Under the pieces are notes generated by a model that worked only from the letters and a program-made list of their open reading frames with translations, was not told where the DNA came from and searched no databases. This document shows positions 1 through 5,453 of a stretch of DNA of 5,833 nucleotides, in pieces. The position numbers and the translations under genes were made by a program. The stretch spans positions 1 through 5,833 of the forward strand of contig CANHKE010000102.1 in the NCBI GenBank assembly GCA_947461155.1, in the 5' to 3' direction. Position 1 is the first letter of the stretch. Each line of letters begins with the position of its first letter. This DNA is from Cytophagaceae bacterium (GTDB taxonomy: Bacteria > Bacteroidota > Bacteroidia > Cytophagales > Spirosomataceae).

Positions 1-75
1 AAAAATGCAACAGTTCAAATGGAAGGCAAACGCGAAGTAATACGCGAAATCGAATACTACATTATTCAATTTTAA
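1..75 (+). CDS. 3' end of an unidentified plus-strand gene
   Basis: Frame 1 is open from the first base and ends in TAA at 73-75, giving a 24-residue tail that finishes EIEYYIIQF. The tail is mixed charged (KREVIREIE) and then aromatic/hydrophobic, which would suit a last beta strand, but this is too short to assign a family. The gene is placed on the plus strand because the reading frame stays open from the edge, its codon use resembles the neighbours, and a terminator hairpin follows 79 bases after the stop. It could still be a chance open frame. No function is proposed. Confidence 0.55.
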   Translation, partial: KNATVQMEGKREVIREIEYYIIQF

Positions 76-154
76 AATCTTTTAAATTGTTCACATGTGT
101 AGCATGTAGAAAAGCATAAATTGATTTAGAAGATTTTTACTTATTTCACAAATA

Positions 155-184
155 AAAAATGGAAGGCGCAAGCCTTCCATTTTT
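155..184. terminator. Bidirectional intrinsic terminator
   Basis: A perfect 13-bp inverted repeat (155-167 pairing with 172-184) encloses the tetraloop GCAA. The core is TGGAAGGC/GCCTTCCA, flanked by an A-run on the left and a T-run on the right, so a U-tract follows the hairpin on either strand. It lies between the plus-strand gene ending at 75 and the minus-strand lipoprotein gene ending at 205, where one structure could serve both convergent transcripts. The call rests on the visible structure. Confidence 0.88.
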
Positions 185-204
185 ACCTAAATTTTAAATA
201 TCTA

Positions 205-744
205 TTACTTACCAGCAGCAGCTCTAGCAGCGATTTCGTCCATCACCACTTTGGTATCATACAAATGAATGTCACGAACAATCTGATCGTTTTGCCACAA
301 CATTGCACGATGAATAGGGATTAAAATATCCTTCCCAGTAAATGCTCCTTTAGCTAACATTACGCACCAAACATTAGTCCAAACCTCACCATTGTTCAGT
401 TTCAACGTAATCACACGCGTGCGATCAAATTTAACATCTTTCCAATGTGTGTATTGGTTTTTAAAATCTGCCACAAATGCTTTTTTATCCCGAATATCTA
501 CGAGCGTATCGCTTGGAAAATACACTTGAATGTTGTCTGCATATCCGTCGCCTGAATAGGTTGTATCTTGAGCTGCATAAGCTTTCATTTGGGCTTCAAT
601 GACTTTGGTTTTGTCATCCATAGCCGTCATCGTTCCTCCCAAGGAATCCGTTGACGCAGCATCCGTTTTACCTGCTTCCGTTTTTTGTTGGCCACAGGCA
701 AACATCGCCGTCGCCACAGCGAAAATCATTACTAATTTTTTCAT
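205..744 (-). CDS. SnoaL/NTF2-like lipoprotein
   Basis: This encodes 179 residues from the ATG at 742-744. An in-frame ATG 48 bases further out (790-792) would put 16 non-signal residues in front of the leader; the inner start places MKKLVMIFAVATAMFAC at the N-terminus, a typical type II signal peptide with the lipid-modified Cys at 17. A low-complexity linker (about 18-45, rich in Thr, Ala, Ser, Asp) tethers a domain at about 46-165. That domain has the NTF2/SnoaL pattern: an N-terminal helix (KVIEAQMKAYAAQD), an Asp/Tyr-rich turn with YFPSDT, a helix (KKAFVADFKNQY), then long strands (RVITLKLNNGEVWTNVWCVMLAKG) and a closing strand (IVRDIHLYD). The fold is inferred from pattern, not from an alignment. 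Family members may be enzymes or ligand-binding proteins, so the substrate is unknown. The protein should sit in a membrane facing the periplasm or outside. It lies 122 bases downstream of the AraC-type regulator on the same strand and could be co-transcribed with it or controlled by it. Confidence 0.83.
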   Translation of the reverse strand: MKKLVMIFAVATAMFACGQQKTEAGKTDAASTDSLGGTMTAMDDKTKVIEAQMKAYAAQDTTYSGDGYADNIQVYFPSDTLVDIRDKKAFVADFKNQYTHWKDVKFDRTRVITLKLNNGEVWTNVWCVMLAKGAFTGKDILIPIHRAMLWQNDQIVRDIHLYDTKVVMDEIAARAAAGK

Positions 745-819
745 TTGTTTTGTCTTTAAAAAGTTAAAACATGAACCTACTGAATTAAACATTCTTTCGG
801 CTAGATGTACAAGTTAACA

Positions 820-845
820 TGTTCCCAAATAAGGTTTTGGGAACA
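820..845. other. 10-bp inverted repeat, hairpin between regulator and lipoprotein genes
   Basis: TGTTCCCAAA (820-829) pairs perfectly with TTTGGGAACA (836-845) around a six-base loop. It lies just after the regulator stop (867) and about 75 bases before the lipoprotein start (744), reading on the minus strand. No T-run follows it on that strand, so it is not a canonical intrinsic terminator. It may be a weak terminator, a transcript-stabilising 3' hairpin, or a protein-binding operator for the lipoprotein gene. The sequence does not decide between these. Confidence 0.5.
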
Positions 846-866
846 AATTTAAAGTGGTTAAAATAA

Positions 867-2018
867 TTAGGCGTTGATTTCTTTGAGATAAAAACTCGGA
901 TTAACGCCCACGTACTTTTTAAACGCTGCATAAAAAGTCGATCGATTCGCAAAGCCACTTTGGTAGATATAGGTCTCCAACGTGTATTGATCAAAATCAG
1001 CCCGAAGAGAGAGAAAATGATGAATACGTAAGCGATTAATAAATTCGGCAAATGGAATTCCGTAATAAGATTTGACCATCTTCGATAGCTTCGTGGGCGG
1101 TATTTCGAATCTAGCGGCCATGGCCGACAAGTCATAACTTGACGCCAAAAAATCGCTTGATTCTTTCACTTGTTGATCAAATGAAATCGCATTCGCCACA
1201 TTATTAAATTCCGCTATTAATGCGGGCAATAAATCTTTAATTAATGGAATGGTCCTACCCTTCGGCATGATACACCCATCCATATTTTCTTGCACATTGG
1301 GCGTGGTAATGAAATACGTGAATAACAAAATACCAATCACACATTTAATCATCTGTGAAGGAGGATCAAATGAATTATGGATAAATAAGTTGACATACTG
1401 ATATAATTGCAACAAAAAATAAACAGTCACAGCTCCACTCAACATATTCAGCCATAACAACGATTGCTTGTTAACATACCGATATTCCGCCCCTTCTTTT
1501 TTCTTTGTCAAGTAAATCAAAAGTAAGGTCGCGACTCCGTATCCAATACCAACTAAAATCGAAATTGGCTGCACAAAGCCGGCGGGAATCCAACCCGAAG
1601 GTGTTGATATAAAATATTTATTTTGCGCATAATAATGATTTAAGATATTGACTTTCTCTGCGACAGACAAAAATAAATCAGGCATTACACCAATCATCGT
1701 GCCCACTGGAAATACAAAGTGAAGGTATTGCCAGCCATTTAATTTATTGGCCGAACTCAACATACTGCGAACATATAGAAATAAGGTAATCGGCAAAAAG
1801 GCTCGTATGATATTCGGGGTTCTCAACAAAAAGAGCATTTTGTAAATATGCTTAGAAGTCAAAGCATAGATATAAAACTCGAGGAAAACGACAGCAAATA
1901 TGACAAATATGAGGCCGTAAATTTTGGACATTTGGCCGAAACGCAGGACTAAATAACAAATAAAAAACAACCCAATGCCGCTTGTTAAAAATGACAAATA
2001 GGGAATATAATCAAACAT
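867..2018 (-). CDS. Seven-helix membrane-anchored AraC-family transcriptional regulator
   Basis: This encodes 383 residues. Roughly the first 240 hold seven hydrophobic segments (about 7-27, 34-52, 70-86, 98-118, 148-170, 188-207, 223-239), separated by short charged loops. A linker (about 240-285) leads to a C-terminal AraC/XylS DNA-binding domain (about 287-383). Its first helix-turn-helix is visible in LSAMAARFEIPPTKLSKMVK, followed by a FAEFINRLRIHHFLSL connecting helix. The second is in GFANRSTFYAAFKKYVGVNP, which matches the family signature region well. Seven crossings would place the N-terminus outside and the DNA-binding half in the cytoplasm. Such membrane-bound AraC regulators are common in Bacteroidota; their signals are mostly unknown. 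The start at 2018 begins immediately before the first hydrophobic segment. The gene diverges from the exported barrel-like protein at 2156 and precedes the lipoprotein gene, so these two are its most likely targets (inference). Confidence 0.92.
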   Translation of the reverse strand: MFDYIPYLSFLTSGIGLFFICYLVLRFGQMSKIYGLIFVIFAVVFLEFYIYALTSKHIYKMLFLLRTPNIIRAFLPITLFLYVRSMLSSANKLNGWQYLHFVFPVGTMIGVMPDLFLSVAEKVNILNHYYAQNKYFISTPSGWIPAGFVQPISILVGIGYGVATLLLIYLTKKKEGAEYRYVNKQSLLWLNMLSGAVTVYFLLQLYQYVNLFIHNSFDPPSQMIKCVIGILLFTYFITTPNVQENMDGCIMPKGRTIPLIKDLLPALIAEFNNVANAISFDQQVKESSDFLASSYDLSAMAARFEIPPTKLSKMVKSYYGIPFAEFINRLRIHHFLSLRADFDQYTLETYIYQSGFANRSTFYAAFKKYVGVNPSFYLKEINA

Positions 2019-2155
2019 GGCTACCAGTTAAATGAGTCAACTCAAGAAATTTAGACAAAAAAAACAAAAAACTGGACAAAGCCTATTCGAAAAAAATCCC
2101 GTTCCACCAAGCATTGTTCTAATTTTCAATTTCAACTACATAACCCTTTAATTAC
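2019..2155. promoter_or_regulatory. Divergent promoter region between regulator and exported protein genes
   Basis: These 137 bases separate two divergently transcribed genes and must hold promoters for at least one. Towards the plus-strand gene, TAATTTTC (2120-2127) differs by one base from the Bacteroidota -7 element TAnnTTTG and leaves a 28-base leader, but no matching TTTG is found at the right upstream distance. Towards the regulator, the minus-strand TAAATTTC (2046-2053) has a TTTG (2077-2080) 23 bases upstream, slightly longer than usual. A small inverted repeat, TGAGT-CA-ACTCA (2033-2044), lies just downstream of that second -7 candidate and is operator-like in position. The sites are tentative; the regulatory role of the region as a whole is likely. 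Confidence 0.4.
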
Positions 2156-2881
2156 ATGAAAAAACTACTTACCCTCTCGATTTTTTGCTTGCTCACCGCA
2201 ACGATGTTTGGTCAGGCAAATACAGCTAACTTACAATATTACAAAGTTAAACCTGGACACCGGGGCGCTTTCAACGAAGCCCTTAAAAACCACACAGCAA
2301 AATTCCGTAAAGCAGGCACTCCATACGCTTGGGCAATTTTCAATCTCACAGGAGGAAGTCACCATGGAGAAGTGATGTCCCTATATAACATAGGAACATC
2401 ATGGGCTAAACGGGATGAATTAGGAGCCATACCAACGAACGCTGAGGCCGCCGATGATTTTTACCTCAAGGTTTCTCCGCATATCGAAACGGTAACCGGA
2501 GGTGAAATTATTTCCTACCAAGCAGATTACAGCAACTCAAATCCAAGTGAGCGCTCTGCAAAAATTCGTTCGAATATGTTAACCTTGAAATATGCACCGG
2601 CACAAGAATTTTGGGACGTTTTGAAACGCTTACCAAAAGCTTGGGACAAAGCAGGTATCAAAATTGCTACCTACCAAACTTCTGGTGCTGCCCGAATCAT
2701 TTTCGCGCGTCGCTTTACGAATGGATGGAAAGAATTGGATGAGCCTTCCAAATTGAAAGCATCTTACGAGGAAATCTATGGAATAGGATCTTATGATCGT
2801 GACATCGCAATTATGCGTAATTACATAGTAGAGAATGAAACCGTATATATGACGCTTCAGCCTGATTTATCATCCAAATAA
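2156..2881 (+). CDS. Exported protein with duplicated dimeric alpha/beta-barrel-like domain
   Basis: This encodes 241 residues. MKKLLTLSIFCLLTATMFGQ is a clear signal peptide with likely type I cleavage near Gly19/Gln20, so the product is periplasmic or secreted; Cys11 lies inside the hydrophobic core and is not a lipobox. The mature part seems to contain two copies of one unit. Unit 1 (about 26-125) opens with the strand YYKVKPGH and the helix RGAFNEALKNHTAKFRKAG, then a strand pair around AWAIFNLTGG and EVMSLYNIG. Unit 2 (about 140-237) repeats the order with LTLKYAPAQ, EFWDVLKRLPKAWDKAGI, IATYQTSG and RIIFARRFTNGW. The VKPG-helix-strand layout resembles NIPSNAP/ABM-type ferredoxin-like barrels, where two units pair to make a barrel. 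Family and function are inferred from pattern only, and no catalytic residues can be named. It diverges from the AraC-type regulator and is followed at once by a strong terminator, so it is probably monocistronic. Confidence 0.8.
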   Translation: MKKLLTLSIFCLLTATMFGQANTANLQYYKVKPGHRGAFNEALKNHTAKFRKAGTPYAWAIFNLTGGSHHGEVMSLYNIGTSWAKRDELGAIPTNAEAADDFYLKVSPHIETVTGGEIISYQADYSNSNPSERSAKIRSNMLTLKYAPAQEFWDVLKRLPKAWDKAGIKIATYQTSGAARIIFARRFTNGWKELDEPSKLKASYEEIYGIGSYDRDIAIMRNYIVENETVYMTLQPDLSSK

Positions 2882-2884
2882 ATT

Positions 2885-2916
2885 AAAAAATGGCCCAAGC
2901 TTGGGCCATTTTTTTT
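2885..2916. terminator. Strong intrinsic terminator, nearly symmetric
   Basis: A perfect 13-bp stem (2885-2897 with 2902-2914) has the GC-rich core TGGCCCA/TGGGCCA, loop AGCT, and an eight-base T-run at 2909-2916. It begins four bases after the stop of the exported barrel-like gene and ends 13 bases before the next plus-strand start codon. The A-run on the left makes it potentially active on both strands, though only plus-strand genes flank it. Its placement directly before the paralogous membrane-protein pair raises the question of how that pair is transcribed. Confidence 0.92.
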
Positions 2917-2929
2917 ATTATATCATCCC

Positions 2930-3709
2930 ATGGAAGTACACCATCCACATCACCCACCCAAATCCCTCAAAGACTATTTCAGCGAGTTTATTGTCATATT
3001 CGTTGCCTTAACGCTTGGATTTATCGTGGAAAACGAACGCGAACATTACATTGAAGGATTACGGGAAAAAGAATTGGCTCAATCCCTTTTAAAAGACCTC
3101 GCAGCTGATTCTATTGACTTTAAAGAATTCCAACAAATCAGATTAAAAGAACGAGCATCAGTAAATTCAGCAATAAAAATTATTGAATCAAAAGGTCTGC
3201 GACCAGATGACCCCACACTTTACTATCATTTTATTAGCGGCGTGTTCATTTGGCGGCACCCTGAATTCAGACAAGCAAATCTGGATCAAATCATCAGCTC
3301 AGGTTCGCTGCGTTACTTCAAAAACGACACCTTAGCTAAAGCCATCTCTGACTTAAAAATGCAATTAAAACGCATTGAATACCGGCAAGACCGAGAAAAA
3401 GAATATTTCTATGCGAACATACAACCTTGGGTCGTCAATCATTTAAATCTGACACATGTTGACGCACATCGCAACGGTCTCTCGCGAAAAAAAATGATGG
3501 AAATATTATCAAAAAATCTAAGCACAGCCCCTAAAAAACCATATTTTTTGGATGTCCAACACGCCCATATTAATTACAAAACTGCCAATATGTTACGCGG
3601 GAGTGATTGGCTGATGAACGTGACAGAAACAGGCTACTATAACTCATATAAAGCAAAAAGTTTCCAACTGCGTAAATTAATTAAATCAAATTTTCCTGAA
3701 ACAAACTAA
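2930..3709 (+). CDS. MEVHHPHH-type single-pass membrane protein, copy A (unknown function)
   Basis: This encodes 259 residues. The protein opens with the His-rich MEVHHPHHPPK, then a single hydrophobic segment (about 19-34, EFIVIFVALTLGFIVE), then a charged helical stretch (EREHYIEGLREKELAQSLLKDL). The rest is mainly helical and charged, with a central motif near 112-131 (FRQANLDQIISSGSLRYFKN) and a Lys/Arg/Glu-rich helix at about 138-160. Positive and His residues before the membrane segment favour an inside N-terminus and a periplasmic body, but this is inference. The start is supported by the same opening in the downstream paralogue. I recall similar His-rich openings on uncharacterised Bacteroidota membrane proteins, but no function is known to me. 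The order of TM segment, coiled region and SG-LR motif resembles other uncharacterised single-pass families of this phylum. The next gene starts one base after the stop, implying a two-gene operon with translational coupling. Confidence 0.85.
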   Translation: MEVHHPHHPPKSLKDYFSEFIVIFVALTLGFIVENEREHYIEGLREKELAQSLLKDLAADSIDFKEFQQIRLKERASVNSAIKIIESKGLRPDDPTLYYHFISGVFIWRHPEFRQANLDQIISSGSLRYFKNDTLAKAISDLKMQLKRIEYRQDREKEYFYANIQPWVVNHLNLTHVDAHRNGLSRKKMMEILSKNLSTAPKKPYFLDVQHAHINYKTANMLRGSDWLMNVTETGYYNSYKAKSFQLRKLIKSNFPETN

Positions 3710-3710
3710 C

Positions 3711-4448
3711 ATGGAAGTACATCACCCACACCACGCACCTAAGCATTGGAAATCGTATCTAAGCGAATTTTTTATGCTGTTTATGGCCGTTACCCTTGGA
3801 TTTTTTGTAGAAAATTACCGCGAACATTTTATAGAACGCCAACGTGAAAAAGAGTTTCTTGGACTTATCGTGAAGGACATTCAAATGGACATCCAAATGG
3901 TTGATTCCAATTTACACTATCGTCACATTCGAGCAGATATAAGCAAACAATTCGCCAAAAATTTCTTAGAAGACGAATACAAAAAAGACACGGGACCATT
4001 CTATTATAATGGGAGACGCCTACACGTTCGTTACCTTTTTGAACGCACAGACGCTGGGTTTCAACTCTTGCGGAATGCTGGAGGACTTCGACTAATTCAT
4101 AATCAAGTAATTATCCAAGCGATTCAACATTACGAAAATTCAATTGCAGCAATCGAGAAATTCCAAGAAGGTGAAATGAACTACCTACGTGAATATTCAA
4201 AATCAAATGGTGACGTTTTTGATGTCAAAGTACTCATGAAATACTCCGGGACTAATGTCTCCAATTATACATCTAACCTCATACCTAAAGGGAATCCGCC
4301 ACTTTTGACCTATGACTATGCCAAAATAAATGCCATGATGGCTCATTTTTTTGCCATGGATAAAAGCAATTATGTGGTGATGCATTTCGAGGAAAAGTTG
4401 AAACAAGAAGGCCAAAATTTAATCAATCAGATTCAACATGAAATTTAA
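3711..4448 (+). CDS. MEVHHPHH-type single-pass membrane protein, copy B (unknown function)
   Basis: This encodes 245 residues and is a paralogue of the gene immediately before it. By hand count, 33 of the first 50 residues are identical, covering MEVHHPHH, the membrane segment (about 19-34, EFFMLFMAVTLGFFVE), and the ENxREH and REKE motifs. After residue 50 similarity falls sharply, apart from a counterpart of the central motif: F110-N131, ending AGGLRLIHN, followed by a helix IIQAIQHYENSIAAIEKF. The C-terminal third, which includes the stretch SNLIPKGNPPLL, has no obvious counterpart in copy A. The predicted topology is the same. The start lies one base after the upstream stop, so the two are probably made together and may form a heteromer (inference). 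The stop overlaps the stop of the opposing deacetylase gene by four bases, leaving no room for a dedicated terminator. Function is unknown. Confidence 0.85.
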   Translation: MEVHHPHHAPKHWKSYLSEFFMLFMAVTLGFFVENYREHFIERQREKEFLGLIVKDIQMDIQMVDSNLHYRHIRADISKQFAKNFLEDEYKKDTGPFYYNGRRLHVRYLFERTDAGFQLLRNAGGLRLIHNQVIIQAIQHYENSIAAIEKFQEGEMNYLREYSKSNGDVFDVKVLMKYSGTNVSNYTSNLIPKGNPPLLTYDYAKINAMMAHFFAMDKSNYVVMHFEEKLKQEGQNLINQIQHEI

Positions 4449-5344
4449 TTTCCAGGAGCTGCAAACCCACTTTTCGCCAAAGCATCAAATAACTGCTGCA
4501 CCTTCGAAATCCCCTTCGAATCATTGAGATCAAAATATCGATACACCTCCAAATCCGTTTTGTGAATCGCTCCTTCCTGAATCGCCCCTTGGGATTTATA
4601 CTCTGATATCACCCAATCAGCCACAATCTTATAACTCACTTTATCATTCTCCTTAAACTTAAACGCACGATTCAAGGTGAAGAAAGGTGCGTTAGGCATG
4701 ATTTTGGTTTCAGGAAAACCGTCTAAGACATTGAATTCGATGGGTTTGGCGCTGGCCGACGATGGACTTCCAGCGATAATGATGGGTTTATGCGCCCCTT
4801 TGTATCGCTGAACCGCGCGTAAAGCCATTAAAACTGCTGTTTTGTGGTGGCCATGCTGGCCGGCATGCGGCAACATCGTGATGACAAAATCATAATCCCG
4901 ATCTGCTAAAAGCCGATCCATGCGCCGTTCCACATATGGAATTTCCCAATTTTTTCCAGAGATATAAGGAGTTGGATCTGTGGTATACCAATCATCCGGC
5001 TGCTCCATAAAATAGATATTACGGACTCCCATTATTTTACCGGCATTCAGAATTTCCTGCTTCCGCAACATCGGTAAATGCGTACGCGCCACCACAGAAT
5101 CTGTCAGATTTAATCCATAATACATGGCCCCCAATTGCGAATCCGCAAAGCCCCCTCCGCCATCGGTCATCACCGCCATATCCACAATCCCTTTCAGTTC
5201 ATGGGTAATTTTAAACATGGTTACGGAAAATCCAGTCTCATCATCGGGGTGCGCTGTGACAACCAGTACTTTGGGAGATTGGGCGCATAATGAGATCGAA
5301 ATCAAACTGGCGACAAGCGCGAGGATTGGGAAAATTTTTTTCAT
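4445..5344 (-). CDS. Exported PIG-L/LmbE-family deacetylase
   Basis: This encodes 299 residues. MKKIFPILALVASLISISLCAQ is a signal peptide; Leu at -1 to Cys20 is a poor lipobox, so cleavage by signal peptidase I after Ala21 or Gln22 is more likely than lipidation. The mature protein starts with the strand KVLVVT, leading into the family hallmark AHPDDE (31-36), which supplies zinc ligands His32 and Asp35, with Asp34 as the likely catalytic base. The second site is HAGQHGHH (160-167), where the His164-x-x-His167 pair fits the third-ligand region. MTDGGGG (59-65) and LRKQEILNAGKIMGV (93-107, the usual R-x-x-E region) also match the family. Known members remove N-acetyl groups from GlcNAc-type sugars or related substrates as zinc hydrolases; the substrate here is unknown. 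Length is within the usual range and all expected metal residues are present. It diverges from a GH10 xylanase, suggesting extracellular carbohydrate processing. Confidence 0.92.
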   Translation of the reverse strand: MKKIFPILALVASLISISLCAQSPKVLVVTAHPDDETGFSVTMFKITHELKGIVDMAVMTDGGGGFADSQLGAMYYGLNLTDSVVARTHLPMLRKQEILNAGKIMGVRNIYFMEQPDDWYTTDPTPYISGKNWEIPYVERRMDRLLADRDYDFVITMLPHAGQHGHHKTAVLMALRAVQRYKGAHKPIIIAGSPSSASAKPIEFNVLDGFPETKIMPNAPFFTLNRAFKFKENDKVSYKIVADWVISEYKSQGAIQEGAIHKTDLEVYRYFDLNDSKGISKVQQLFDALAKSGFAAPGN

Positions 5345-5453
5345 AGGTTTATCAGCTAAGCTTTAGCGAGTTAACAGAAAAAAAAGAAATTAACAAGCAG
5401 AAAGTCATTCATGAGATTTAACAATATTAGCTATCTTGCAGAAACCTCTATTT
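5345..5453. promoter_or_regulatory. Divergent promoter region between deacetylase and xylanase genes
   Basis: These 109 bases lie between two divergent start codons and should hold promoters for both. I find no convincing TTTG/TAnnTTTG pair on either strand; the minus-strand TAATATTG is a one-mismatch -7 candidate only. A short inverted repeat, GCTAA-GCT-TTAGC (5355-5367), sits 10 bases upstream of the deacetylase start and would fall in its leader RNA. The region is regulatory by position; the individual sites are weak. Confidence 0.35.

Noticed and set aside
745..792. Longer lipoprotein start at 790-792 adding 16 residues
   Set aside because: It would bury the lipobox leader behind a non-signal segment; the inner ATG at 742-744 gives a standard lipoprotein signal peptide.
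599..817. Plus-strand 72-residue open frame
   Set aside because: It lies antisense to the lipoprotein gene, which has a clear signal peptide and domain pattern; no family features are seen in the shadow frame.
785..1135. Minus-strand 116-residue open frame
   Set aside because: It overlaps the AraC DNA-binding domain in another frame; the regulator frame has strong family motifs.
2930..2960. His-rich MEVHHPHH start as a cloning tag artefact
   Set aside because: It recurs with different codons in the adjacent paralogue and is followed by native sequence, so it is natural.
4203..4415. Minus-strand 70-residue open frame
   Set aside because: It is antisense to copy B of the membrane protein pair, with no independent support.
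2930..4448. Toxin-antitoxin or phage-defence pair
   Set aside because: The two genes are similar paralogues with membrane anchors, and no nuclease, kinase or antitoxin motif is visible; adjacency alone is not enough.
5285..5344. Lipoprotein signal at Cys20 of the deacetylase
   Set aside because: Leu directly before the Cys does not fit the usual small residue at -1 of a lipobox; ordinary cleavage near Ala-Gln is more likely.
5124..5366. Plus-strand 80-residue open frame over the deacetylase 5' end
   Set aside because: It is antisense to the signal peptide and zinc motif region of a well-supported gene.
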